Shown here: positions 8,429 through 17,067 of the stretch, piece by piece
How positions within the stretch are numbered: position 1 is the stretch's first letter
Layout: each line of letters opens with the position of its first letter
Origin: Pseudomonas helvetica
GTDB lineage: Bacteria; Pseudomonadota; Gammaproteobacteria; Pseudomonadales; Pseudomonadaceae
Direction of reading: 5' to 3'
Assembly (NCBI RefSeq): GCF_039908645.1
Contig: NZ_CP150917.1
Coordinates: forward strand, 5,219,501-5,283,500
Length of the DNA: 64,000 nt
Notes under the pieces: generated by a model
The model's input: the letters and a program-made list of their open reading frames with translations, nothing else
The model's database searches: none
Told to the model about the DNA's origin: nothing
Program-made: the position numbers and the translations under genes

Positions 8429-10869
8429 CAGAACTCCAACGTGCTGGACAGCGAGATCTGGCGCGAATCGCCCATCGACACAAAGAACCGGTTGACGGCC
8501 GAGGTGTAGTAGGTGCGGTCGAAGAGGTTTTTCACGTTGAGCTGGAACTTGACCTTCTGCCCGTCGAGTTTGGTGTCGTAGGTGGCGAAGGCATCGGCCA
8601 CGGTATAGCTCGGCAGGTCGAAGTCGTTCACCGCGTTACCGGCCCGCTCGCCGACATACCGCGCGCCTGCGCCGACCCGCAGTTGGTCGCCACCGATGAT
8701 GGTGCCGAAGTCATAGACTGCCGACAGCGAGCCGGTGTTTTTCGCCACGTTTTGCAGTCGTTTTCCTTTGTAGGTCGGGTCTTCGGTGACCTCGGCGTCG
8801 GTGTAGGCGTAGCTGCCGATCATGCTCCAGCGGTCGCTCAACTGACCGGTCAGGTCCACTTCCAGGCCACGGGAACGCACTTCACCGGCCGCACTGTAGG
8901 TGGTGACCAACGGGTTCTCGGAGTTGGACACCAACACGTTGCGTTTCTTGATGTCGAACAGCGCAATGTTACCGGTCATGCGGCCCGGCATGTCGAGCTT
9001 GGCCCCCAGTTCCCAGGACTTGGCTTCTTCCGGTGCAATGCTGCCATCGAGCACGATCGAGCTGCCGCTCAACGGCGCAATGGTCGAGTTCGGTTTGAAG
9101 GATTCGGTGTAACTGCCGTAGAACGACAACTCGTCGGTATAGCGATACACCAGGCCGGCACGCGGCACCCATTTCTGACCGTTGCTGTCGGTGTTGGCCT
9201 TGAACGGACGGCCCTTGCCGGCGTACTGGTCGTACTCCTGGAAGCGTCCGCCAGCCACCAGAATCCACTGGTCGTTCAGGTGGATCGAGTCCTGCAGGAA
9301 CACCGAATCGCTGCGCAGCAGATCGGTCTGATTGCTGTCCGCTGCGCTGACCGTGGTGCCGGCCACTTCACGACCGTAGACCGGGTCCAGATAGCTGAAG
9401 GACGGGAACAGGCTCTTCTGCCGGATCAGGTCGGCGCGGTAGATCTTGCGGTATTCGTCATCCACACCGAATACCAGATCGTGTTGCATGCCGGCCACAT
9501 CGACCTTGCCTTCAAGGCTGGCGGTGGTGAAACGGTCGGTGGTCAGGGCGCCCTGGGTGCCGTCCATGCTGCGGGTCAGTGTGCCTTTTTTCGGGTCGAT
9601 GGCGGTGATGCGAACCTGACTGGCGTCGTAGGTTTCGCGGTTCCAGCTGTAGCCGAAGTGGGCTTTCCAGTTGTCATTGAGCTCGTGGTCGGCTTCGAAA
9701 TGGTACAGGTCCGAACGGCCTTCCATATTGTTGAACGGCTCGTCGAGACGCCGGCCACGCGGGATGTCCAACGGATGATTGGTGCGCGGGTCAATGGCCG
9801 TGCCACGGTCGAACGGTGCAAGAAACTCGCGGTGCTCGTAGGCAAACAAGAGCTTGGTGCTCTCTCCGAACCAGGCCAGGGATGGCGCGATCAACGTCTC
9901 GCGATGCGTGCCGAAATTGCGCCAGTAGTCTTCATCTTCGTGGTCCAGCACCATTCGGTAAGCCAGACCGGAGTCGCCCAGTGGCCCGGTGCTGTCGAGG
10001 CTGCCACCGCTGCCGTTCTTGCCGTTGCCATAGCTCGAGCCGCGCAGGGTCAAGGCGTTGTATTGCGTCAGTTCGGGCTTCTTGCTGACCATGTTCACCA
10101 CGCCACCGGGGTCCTGGATGCCGTAGAGCAACGAAGCCGGTCCCTTCAAGACTTCAACCCGATCCACCGAGGCGTTCAGGCCACGGCCCTGCACCAGCGG
10201 CATGCCATCGCGCATGATCGAGCCGTTGCGGTTGTCACCGAACCCGCGAGTCATCACCGAATCCTGAGTACTCCCCAGCGTGTTGCCTTGGGTAATGCCG
10301 CTGACATTGGCCAGCGCATCGTCCAGATTGCGCGGCACCTGGTCACGCAGCACCTGGGCCGGGATCACGTTGATGGTCTGGGGGATTTCCTGAAGCGAGG
10401 CCGATGAACGTGCCACGGAGGTGGTGGACGGCGGCTGATAGCTCATCGGTTGCTCAACCGCCGAGGTGATGGTGGTCGCGCCGAGATTCAGCGCGCCTTC
10501 GGTGGGTTGTGGTTCAAGGGCCAGCGTGTGGGCGTCGGTCTGGCGGAAGGTGAAACCGGATTTGCCGAGCAAGCGCTGCATCGCTTGCTCGGCACTCATC
10601 TCGCCGTTGATGGCCGGTGCGCTGAGACCGTAGGGCGCTTCATCGGTGTAAACCACACTGATGCCGGTGATTCGGCTGAAGTCGCTCAACGCCTGGGGCA
10701 AGGGTTTGGCGGCGATGCTGAAGCTAAATAGCGCGCGGTGTTGTTCGCTGGCCGGCGCGGCGCACGCCACGCTCAATGGCAACAAGGCCAACGCCGAAAC
10801 GGTCAGCGCAGAAGCGCCAAACCACTGTTTAACCAAACCGCCTGCCGCCGATTTTGCCCTGGACTTCAT
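8428..10869 (-). CDS. TonB-dependent siderophore receptor with signalling (STN) domain
   Basis: An 813-residue outer-membrane receptor. Domains in order: signal peptide (to about residue 39, ending ACAAPAS), an STN/secretin-type signalling domain (about 45-125, FSFSIAAKPLPQALSDFSRI), a plug (about 150-270, with RVEVLKGPASLLYG and GGVVNMVSKKP), and a 22-strand barrel ending in Phe (SSTLEF). The STN domain marks it as a cell-surface signalling receptor that contacts a FecR-type anti-sigma factor. The FecI/FecR pair 6 kb upstream on the same strand is the obvious partner. The barrel resembles FoxA/FiuA-type hydroxamate receptors, but the ligand is not certain. The frame extends to 10926; MKSRAKSAAGG at 10869 gives a proper signal peptide and is preferred. 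Confidence 0.9.
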   Translation of the reverse strand: MKSRAKSAAGGLVKQWFGASALTVSALALLPLSVACAAPASEQHRALFSFSIAAKPLPQALSDFSRITGISVVYTDEAPYGLSAPAINGEMSAEQAMQRLLGKSGFTFRQTDAHTLALEPQPTEGALNLGATTITSAVEQPMSYQPPSTTSVARSSASLQEIPQTINVIPAQVLRDQVPRNLDDALANVSGITQGNTLGSTQDSVMTRGFGDNRNGSIMRDGMPLVQGRGLNASVDRVEVLKGPASLLYGIQDPGGVVNMVSKKPELTQYNALTLRGSSYGNGKNGSGGSLDSTGPLGDSGLAYRMVLDHEDEDYWRNFGTHRETLIAPSLAWFGESTKLLFAYEHREFLAPFDRGTAIDPRTNHPLDIPRGRRLDEPFNNMEGRSDLYHFEADHELNDNWKAHFGYSWNRETYDASQVRITAIDPKKGTLTRSMDGTQGALTTDRFTTASLEGKVDVAGMQHDLVFGVDDEYRKIYRADLIRQKSLFPSFSYLDPVYGREVAGTTVSAADSNQTDLLRSDSVFLQDSIHLNDQWILVAGGRFQEYDQYAGKGRPFKANTDSNGQKWVPRAGLVYRYTDELSFYGSYTESFKPNSTIAPLSGSSIVLDGSIAPEEAKSWELGAKLDMPGRMTGNIALFDIKKRNVLVSNSENPLVTTYSAAGEVRSRGLEVDLTGQLSDRWSMIGSYAYTDAEVTEDPTYKGKRLQNVAKNTGSLSAVYDFGTIIGGDQLRVGAGARYVGERAGNAVNDFDLPSYTVADAFATYDTKLDGQKVKFQLNVKNLFDRTYYTSAVNRFFVSMGDSRQISLSSTLEF

Positions 10870-11006
10870 TGCTCGTGACCTGTGTGTAGAAATGCTGCGG
10901 ATGCGAATGAATCGCACTTTCACCACTACACGAATGTCACTCGGGTTTACCTCACATGAAAATTGAAAATAGTTTCAAAGCCCCTTACACAGCCAGACAT
11001 GCAGCG

Positions 11007-12707
11007 CTATTTCACCTTCACGATGCGCCCTGCACTCTTCGCAGAACCAACGGGTTTGCCTTGTTGATCCATGCGGTGCAAGTAATTGATCAGGCTATCC
11101 AGGTCCGTCACTTCCAAATCGCTACGGTTGATGCCCTGTTTGAAAAGACTGAAGCGATCGCCACCGTCGGCCAGAAAGCCGTTCACCACCAGTCGATAAT
11201 TGCGCTCAGGCTGCACTGGCTTACCGTTGAGACGAACACTGCCGGGGATCACCCGACTCCCCAACGGGCGCGTAGAGTCCCAGCGATAGCTGAAGCCCCT
11301 GGAAACTTGCAGCGCATTAAAATCACCTGCGGTTTTCCATTGCTGATTAAGCAATTGTTCGAGTTGCCGCCCCTTCAGGTCGAAGGCGATCAGGGTGTTG
11401 TTAAACGGCTGCACCGTCGCCACCTGCCCATAATTCAGGCGTTTGAGACCAGGCTCCAGGGCCAGGTCGCCACGAATGCCACCGTTGTTCATGAAAGCGA
11501 TTTGCGCACCATGTGTGGCGCCTGCCGCCAATTGAGCATCGGCGATCAAGTCACCCAACGGCGTCTCCCCCGCCGCATTGGCACGTCGAGTGATCGGTGA
11601 AGCCGCGATAGCGCCGACCGGTTTGAGCAGCACGTTATTGCTGCGTACTTCAACTTCCCGCTGCAAGGCAAGCATCTGTGGATCGGCTGGATACTGCGTC
11701 GGATCGGCCAACAGATTAGTCGCGTGAATACCCGTGACCCGATGCTGACCAGGAGTCACATCGAGCGTCAGGCGGGTCATCAGATGCCCATACGAACTGC
11801 CCTGAGTCACCAGCAGAGGACCGACCTTGCACAGATAACCTTGATGGGAATGCCCGGAGATCAACACATCGACCGCCGGATCGAGTCGCTTGGCCACGTC
11901 AACGATATCGCCTCTCAGTTGGCTGCAGTCCTGTTTGTCGTAGGGTTCGGGGGTTGAGCCGCCCTGGTGCACCACCGCGACAATCGCATTGACGCCCTGG
12001 CGGTTGAGTTCCGGGATCAGCCGATTGATCGACTCGGCCTCGTCCTCGGTACGCAAACCCTGTAGGCCCTTGGCGCTGACCACGGAGGCAACATCGCGCA
12101 GCACCGCGCCGACAAAGGCGATTTTCTGGCCTTTGACCTCTTCGATACGGTACGGCGGCAACAGGGTTTTGCCGGTATCGGTGTCGATCAGGTTCGCCGC
12201 CAGGTACGGGAAACCGCTGCCGGGATAGCGGGCGCGAAACTGACAGGCCTTGGTCGGACGAGTCGATTCGCAGCCGCCATTGAGCTGGCGCAGGAACTCC
12301 GCCTTGCCGTTGTCCAGCTCATGATTGCCGATGGCGCTGAGTTTCATGTCCATGGACCGCAGCGCTTCGAGCGTCGGTTCGTCGGCCCACATCGCCGACA
12401 GCGGCGGACTGCCACCCACCAGGTCACCGGCACCGATGAACAACAGCTGTGGGTCGTCCTTGCGCAGTTGCGTCAGCATCCCGCCGAGGGTCGCAATGCC
12501 CCCGGCCTTGAGCATGCGCACACCATCAGCGGCCGCGCTGTCACGAACCGAATACGGGTTGGCCTGCAAATAACCGTGCAGATCGTTGATTGCCACGATG
12601 CTCACGGTAACCGGTTGGGCTGGTGGCTGAACATGGGCGCAACCGCCCAGCGCGGCGACAGCCAGGGCGACTGCACTGAGCAGCCTTGGCAGGGAATGAT
12701 GTGTCAT
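11007..12707 (-). CDS. UshA-type 5'-nucleotidase / metallophosphatase lipoprotein
   Basis: A 566-residue bimetallic phosphoesterase. The N-terminus is a lipoprotein signal with lipobox LGGC at about residue 23. The calcineurin-like catalytic domain carries AINDLHGYL (metal ligands D and H), GAGDLVGGSP, IGNHELDNG, VVHQGGS and LISGHSHQGYL. The C-terminal nucleotidase domain has MNNGGIRGDL and NGFLADGGDRFSLF, which form the base-binding site in UshA. It would release phosphate (and nucleosides) from nucleotides or related phosphoesters at the envelope. It lies 38 bp after exbB on the same strand, at the end of a TonB/ExbBD/receptor group. This suggests it processes the imported ligand or shares phosphate-starvation control with that group. 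Confidence 0.87.
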   Translation of the reverse strand: MTHHSLPRLLSAVALAVAALGGCAHVQPPAQPVTVSIVAINDLHGYLQANPYSVRDSAAADGVRMLKAGGIATLGGMLTQLRKDDPQLLFIGAGDLVGGSPPLSAMWADEPTLEALRSMDMKLSAIGNHELDNGKAEFLRQLNGGCESTRPTKACQFRARYPGSGFPYLAANLIDTDTGKTLLPPYRIEEVKGQKIAFVGAVLRDVASVVSAKGLQGLRTEDEAESINRLIPELNRQGVNAIVAVVHQGGSTPEPYDKQDCSQLRGDIVDVAKRLDPAVDVLISGHSHQGYLCKVGPLLVTQGSSYGHLMTRLTLDVTPGQHRVTGIHATNLLADPTQYPADPQMLALQREVEVRSNNVLLKPVGAIAASPITRRANAAGETPLGDLIADAQLAAGATHGAQIAFMNNGGIRGDLALEPGLKRLNYGQVATVQPFNNTLIAFDLKGRQLEQLLNQQWKTAGDFNALQVSRGFSYRWDSTRPLGSRVIPGSVRLNGKPVQPERNYRLVVNGFLADGGDRFSLFKQGINRSDLEVTDLDSLINYLHRMDQQGKPVGSAKSAGRIVKVK

Positions 12708-12745
12708 GGGGTCATCCTTGTTCGCTAATCGAAATCCGCAGGAGA

Positions 12746-13390
12746 TCAGGCCGATTGCAGTTGGCCGTGTATCGCTTGCGGCACTTCAACCTGTTTTAGC
12801 GTAGTCCCCATCCCTGCACGCAGCAGGAGGATTTTCAGGTGGTCGGTAATACGCTCGACCCGGTCCTGGAAGTGGTTGTGGAAAATCATGCTGCCCAACG
12901 CGACGGCGATCCCAAGCGCCGTGGCGTACAGCGCAGTCCCAATGCCTTTGGAGACTTCACCGGGGTCCGAAACGCCGGTCTCGGCCAATGCCTTGAAGGT
13001 GTCGATGATCCCCAGAATCGTCCCCAGCAGCCCCAGCAATGGCGCTGCGGTAACCACGGTTTCAAGCAACCACAAACCGTGCATCAGCTTGCTGCGGGTA
13101 GAAATGTAGATCGACTCACTGAGGTCTTCCAGATCCTTGTGCGTCGCCAGCCCTTGTTTGTGCGCAAACAGCGTTTCAAGCATTTCCAGTGGCAGGCTGT
13201 TGCGCTGGCACAACGCGGCGGGAAGGTCCTCGACAGCGTGCATGGTCGGGTTTAGCACTGCTTCGAGTTTTTTCGCCTGCCGCAGGCTGAAGCTGAAGTA
13301 AATTCCGCGTTCGACGGCGATGAAAGCGGCAATCGCAGCCGCGCCGTACAGGGTGTAGAAGGTAATGTCGTGCAGCAGATTCATGTCCAT
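12746..13390 (-). CDS. exbB: MotA/TolQ/ExbB proton channel family protein
   Basis: A 214-residue inner-membrane protein with three helices: about residues 9-28 (FYTLYGAAAIAAFIAVERGI), 110-135 (TVVTAAPLLGLLGTILGIIDTF) and 148-172 (GIGTALYATALGIAVALGSMIF). The conserved PLLGLLGTILGIIDTFKAL and GIGTALYATALGIAVALGSM segments define the proton channel of ExbB/TolQ. With ExbD and TonB encoded just upstream it completes a private energising complex for the adjacent receptor. Placing exbB after the receptor rather than beside exbD is unusual. GAGGG seven bases before the ATG supports the start. Confidence 0.88.
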   Translation of the reverse strand: MDMNLLHDITFYTLYGAAAIAAFIAVERGIYFSFSLRQAKKLEAVLNPTMHAVEDLPAALCQRNSLPLEMLETLFAHKQGLATHKDLEDLSESIYISTRSKLMHGLWLLETVVTAAPLLGLLGTILGIIDTFKALAETGVSDPGEVSKGIGTALYATALGIAVALGSMIFHNHFQDRVERITDHLKILLLRAGMGTTLKQVEVPQAIHGQLQSA

Positions 13391-13425
13391 CGGTAAACCC
13401 TCGGGTCAGAACGAATTCAGCGAAA

Positions 13426-15669
13426 TCAGAAAGCCGCTTCCAGCGAAACCACGGCCGTGCGTTCTTCGCCGACGTTGTAGTACGCGGTACTTGGGGCCAG
13501 GCCATTGGTGGGTTGCGAGTTGAACGACACGGTGCGCACCGAGGCCAGGTATTCCTTGTCGAATACGTTGAGCATCGAGAAGCGCAGGGTCGCCTTCTTG
13601 AACACCTTCTTGTCGACTGGCAGGTACACGCCGGCATTGAGGTCGACCACAGTGCGCCCGGCGATCTTCTCGTCGTTGGTCAAATCGCCGTAGTAACTGC
13701 CCACGTACTTGCCCGCGACGTTGCCGTAGAAGCGGTTGTCGTCATAACCCAGGCTGAGGTTGAGCATGTTTTGCGGCACGTTGGTCAGCTGCTTGCCGGA
13801 GGTTGGCAGCAACACGCCCTTGTTCTTGAAATCGTCCTGCTGCTCGGAACGGGTGTAGGTGTACGAGGCGTAATAGTTAAAGTTGTGCGGCAGTAAACCA
13901 CTCCACTCCAGCTCCAGGCCTTTGTTGGTCACCTCACCGACGTTGGCCACGACAAAGTCGCCATTGAGGTCGGTAGTCGACAGCTGCCGATCCTTGAAGG
14001 TGATGTAGAACAGGCTCGCACTGAGCGCCATGGCCTCTTCGCTGTAACGCCAACCCAACTCCTGGTTCCAGCTCAACTCGGGTTTCAGGCTGATGGAGTC
14101 GCCCTTGTTGTACAGCACGTAATTGGGTGGGGTGCGCATGTTGCGGGTGACGTTATAGAACGTCTGGTTGCGCGCATCGATCTGGTACTTGGCGCTGAAG
14201 CTGGGCAGGAACTCGTGGTAGCGGGCGTCCTTCTTTTCCGGCTTGTCGGTCAGGCTGCCAAGGTTGTCGCCTTCACGCTCGACGTACTGATACGCCAGTG
14301 CACCGGTCAACGTCAGGTCCGGCGTGGCGAGCCAGGTGTCCTGAATCCACAGTTTTTGTGCCGGGGTCACGGTGTATTGATGGCGGCCCTGAACGGTCTT
14401 GCCGTTTCGGTCGACCAATTGATTGGACGCACCGTAGTCGCCCCATATATCCACCGGGCTGCCACCGGGATCGATCGCGATATACGGCTGGGTCTGGCGT
14501 TGGCGAGCGCGTTCGTACCAGTAGCCAACGTCCAGGCTGTGCTCATCGTTGATGTCCCATTTGAGTTTGCTGGTCATGCCGGGGCGCCAGGTCTCGGTCC
14601 AGGACGGTCGGTAGTAGGTATTGGCACCCAGCCCCGTGAGGTCAAAGTTACCGGCCTTGTCCGAGGTGCTGGAGAGTGCCGTGGAGGTCTGGCTGCTGTA
14701 GCTGCCGCCGCTGGACCAGACGTAATACGGGTTGAATGTCAGGCTCAGGTCATCGCGCAGTTGAAAGCGCTGAGTGACCGAAGACGTCACGCTTTCAAAG
14801 GGATTGCGATTGAGCTTGAAGGACTGCAACACCTGGCCGGCCTTGTTGTATACGGTGTTTTCGGCGTAATCCAGTCGTCGCCCCTGGTTCTCGAACTGGG
14901 CTTTGCTCAGGGTGTTGTAGTTGTAGTTTTCCTGCCGGTTGTATTTGACGATGGCGTTGGTCGAGTTGCCATTGCCGTCCTCGAACAAGGTGTTCCATTC
15001 CACCTTGTCAGCCAGCAATGAGCCCTTGCCCCGCCATTTGTCGCCCTCGGTATGCGACGCCGAAACCCAGGTCTTGAAGCCGCCCAGATCACCGGTGTTG
15101 ATCCGCGCGAAGGTCTTGTGCAGGTTGTTTGAACCCAGGGCCTGTTTGACGAAGACGCCGGGATCCTTCTCCGGGCGAATCGTCACCAGACCGATATTGC
15201 CGCCACTGGAGCCGATGTGCGGACCGTCAGCCTCGGCGGAGCCCTGAGTGACAAACACTTCGGCGAGGTTTTCCGGATCGCCAAGCAGGTTCGGGTAAAT
15301 GTTGTAGTCACCCGAATCATTGATCGGGAATCCGTCGGAAGAAAGACCGACCTGATCGGAGTTCATCCCGCGCATAGTGAAACTGGTGCCGCTCAGTCCG
15401 GTGGCATCGGTGCTGGAAACGTTGATCCCCGGTGTGTACTTGAGCTTGTCCAGGGCGTTTGCCGTGGGCGCCATTTCGTCCATGGCTTCTTTGGTCACGG
15501 TGGAGCGCGATTTGGCACTTTCTTCCTTGATCATATGGCCGTTGCCCAGGGTTTGTTTGCCGGTCACATTCACCGCGCCGACATCTACCGAGTCATCAGC
15601 CAGTACCTGCGGCGCAAAGCCGCCCAGGCCCGATGCTAATAGCAGGGCATAGAGTTTATTGATCTTCAC
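13426..15669 (-). CDS. TonB-dependent outer-membrane receptor, ligand unknown
   Basis: A 747-residue receptor with a signal peptide (cleaved near VLADDS), a plug (about residues 45-170, with SGTSFTMRGMNSDQVGLSSD and SSGGNIGLVTIRP) and a barrel ending SLEAAF. There is no STN domain, so it does not signal to a FecR. The sequence departs from typical siderophore receptors: the plug lacks the usual VEVLKGP, reading AEVFVTQGSAEADG instead, and the barrel is rich in Tyr/Trp. It is flanked by its own tonB and exbD upstream and exbB and a nucleotidase downstream. Together these suggest import of a phosphorylated or phosphate-linked ligand; the ligand is inference only. Confidence 0.88.
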   Translation of the reverse strand: MKINKLYALLLASGLGGFAPQVLADDSVDVGAVNVTGKQTLGNGHMIKEESAKSRSTVTKEAMDEMAPTANALDKLKYTPGINVSSTDATGLSGTSFTMRGMNSDQVGLSSDGFPINDSGDYNIYPNLLGDPENLAEVFVTQGSAEADGPHIGSSGGNIGLVTIRPEKDPGVFVKQALGSNNLHKTFARINTGDLGGFKTWVSASHTEGDKWRGKGSLLADKVEWNTLFEDGNGNSTNAIVKYNRQENYNYNTLSKAQFENQGRRLDYAENTVYNKAGQVLQSFKLNRNPFESVTSSVTQRFQLRDDLSLTFNPYYVWSSGGSYSSQTSTALSSTSDKAGNFDLTGLGANTYYRPSWTETWRPGMTSKLKWDINDEHSLDVGYWYERARQRQTQPYIAIDPGGSPVDIWGDYGASNQLVDRNGKTVQGRHQYTVTPAQKLWIQDTWLATPDLTLTGALAYQYVEREGDNLGSLTDKPEKKDARYHEFLPSFSAKYQIDARNQTFYNVTRNMRTPPNYVLYNKGDSISLKPELSWNQELGWRYSEEAMALSASLFYITFKDRQLSTTDLNGDFVVANVGEVTNKGLELEWSGLLPHNFNYYASYTYTRSEQQDDFKNKGVLLPTSGKQLTNVPQNMLNLSLGYDDNRFYGNVAGKYVGSYYGDLTNDEKIAGRTVVDLNAGVYLPVDKKVFKKATLRFSMLNVFDKEYLASVRTVSFNSQPTNGLAPSTAYYNVGEERTAVVSLEAAF

Positions 15670-15727
15670 GGGTAATCCCTTACATACATCTATCTGTTAG
15701 TGGATGGCGGGTTATTCCAGGTTGAAA

Positions 15728-16477
15728 CTATTCAAGGTTGTAACTAAAGGTCGCGGTAAACCGCTGTTTGTCTTTGCCGGAAAACGCATCAGAGGGAAAT
15801 GGCGAGACTTTCTCCACCCGACGCAAACTGGTTTGCGCCGCCCGATTGAGCAACATGTTCGGTGCCTTGCTTTCGATACCACTGTTCAACACGTTGCCGG
15901 CGCGATCGACTTCCAGCCAGATCACCACATCGCCATGCGGGCGTTGCAGTGACGCTTCGCGGCTGCTGGGGTATTGCTTGTGCTTTTCCAGTTCTTTGCG
16001 CAGCGCGGTGGTGTACACACTTTCCAGCGCTGCATTGCTCGGCGCCGCGGCCGCTGTTGCAACGGTTGTGGCGGGTTTTGGCGCGGCGGTCGTGATCACC
16101 GGAGCCGGTACCGGCGCAATGGTTTTCGCCATGGCTGCGGTGGCGGCAGGCGCTGGTGCTTGCTTGACCACTACCGGTTTTGGCGCTGGCGGCCGGGGTT
16201 TCACCACAGGCTTTGGTTTAGGCGGTTCGATGGCCACCGGCTCCACTACTTCGGGCTCGACCAGCGGCGTCTCGGGTTCCGGGGGTGGAGGCTCGGGCGT
16301 GGGTTCGACGGCGGCCAGCAACTCGGCGGCATCCATCAGCGCGATTTCTACCGTGCTGTCGTCATACACCGGTTTGATCTGCAAACTCTGCAACTGGCTG
16401 GTGTAGATCACGATAACCACCAGGCAAGCCGGCAGCAGGCACGCGATCCATTGGCGAGCTTTATAAAGACTGAACAT
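15728..16477 (-). CDS. tonB: TonB-like energy transducer
   Basis: A 249-residue protein with one N-terminal membrane anchor (about residues 10-28, ACLLPACLVVIVIYTS), then a long Pro/Glu- and Pro/Lys-rich spacer (EPTPEPPPPEPETP, then PPKPKPVVKPRPPAPKP), an Ala-rich linker, and a C-terminal TonB domain. That domain contains YPSSREASLQRPHGDVVIWLEVDRAG and ends FTATFSYNLE. The frame runs into exbD, but MFSLYKARQ at 16477, four bases after the exbD stop, is the sensible start. It would couple the proton motive force harvested by ExbB/ExbD to the adjacent receptor. Confidence 0.9.
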   Translation of the reverse strand: MFSLYKARQWIACLLPACLVVIVIYTSQLQSLQIKPVYDDSTVEIALMDAAELLAAVEPTPEPPPPEPETPLVEPEVVEPVAIEPPKPKPVVKPRPPAPKPVVVKQAPAPAATAAMAKTIAPVPAPVITTAAPKPATTVATAAAAPSNAALESVYTTALRKELEKHKQYPSSREASLQRPHGDVVIWLEVDRAGNVLNSGIESKAPNMLLNRAAQTSLRRVEKVSPFPSDAFSGKDKQRFTATFSYNLE

Positions 16478-16481
16478 GGCG

Positions 16482-16889
16482 TCAGGTCTTGCGCGTAGCA
16501 ATAGAAACGGAGGAGAAGCCATTGCCCTTGAGCAAATCCATCACCGACACCAGGCGTTTGACTTCAACGCCCTGATCGCTGTTGATGATAATGACCAACT
16601 TCTCGGCGCCGTTATTCAGCACTTTAAGTTGCGCTAGCAAGGTACTTTCGTTGATGTCCTGACCGTCGAGTTGCAAGCGCTCGTCAAGGCCAAGAGTAAT
16701 GATGGCTTTGTTTTGTGGCTTGAGTTGTTGTGCCTGACTGGCGACCGGCAACTGGGTCTTGATGCCCACGGCCGGAATCACGTTCAGGCTGATCAATACG
16801 AAGAACACCAACAGAAACATCATCACGTCGATCATCGGAATGATCTCGATGTGAGCTTTTTTCTTGTGGGTAACATCCCAACTGCGCAT
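16482..16889 (-). CDS. exbD: ExbD/TolR family biopolymer transport protein
   Basis: A 135-residue protein with a short basic cytoplasmic tail, one helix (about residues 16-38) with the essential Asp in EIIPMIDVMMFLLVFFV, and a periplasmic domain ending SSVSIATRKT. In ExbD that Asp carries protons through the ExbB channel. It is the first gene of the exbD-tonB-receptor-exbB-nucleotidase group. The gap to the upstream fecR gene (16890-17067) is large enough for its own promoter and holds a Pho-box-like site. Confidence 0.92.
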   Translation of the reverse strand: MRSWDVTHKKKAHIEIIPMIDVMMFLLVFFVLISLNVIPAVGIKTQLPVASQAQQLKPQNKAIITLGLDERLQLDGQDINESTLLAQLKVLNNGAEKLVIIINSDQGVEVKRLVSVMDLLKGNGFSSVSIATRKT

Positions 16890-17020
16890 CGCACCTCTCC
16901 CTGTTATTCAATCATCTGAACGATGAATGTGCCCTCCGGCGGTTCCTGACCATTTGCTCAGGAATGCGAAGATCATCCTCGGGAGTTGTATCGTTTTGGT
17001 TACAGAAAGGGACTATTGAG

Positions 17021-17038
17021 ATGACCATTGGATGACGC
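17021..17038 (-). promoter_or_regulatory. Candidate Pho box upstream of exbD
   Basis: On the minus strand the sequence reads GCGTCATCCAATGGTCAT: two 7-mers with shared core GTCAT at 11-bp period (7-4-7). This is the geometry of PhoB sites (consensus CTGTCAT-N4-CTGTCAT); each half matches 5 of 7. It lies 132 bp before the exbD start. A clear -10 hexamer at the expected distance is not evident. No binding data are available; this is a sequence match only. Confidence 0.45.
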
Positions 17039-17067
17039 ATCGTGAGGGCTCGATATCGCCCTCACCC

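Noticed and set aside
8392..10407. A 671-residue frame opposite the STN receptor
   Set aside because: It is antisense to a clear receptor gene; high-GC codon bias keeps the opposite frame open.
10870..11006. A second Fur box before the STN receptor (AATTGAAAATAGTTTC region)
   Set aside because: The match to the Fur consensus is poor; FecI-type promoters need not carry Fur sites.
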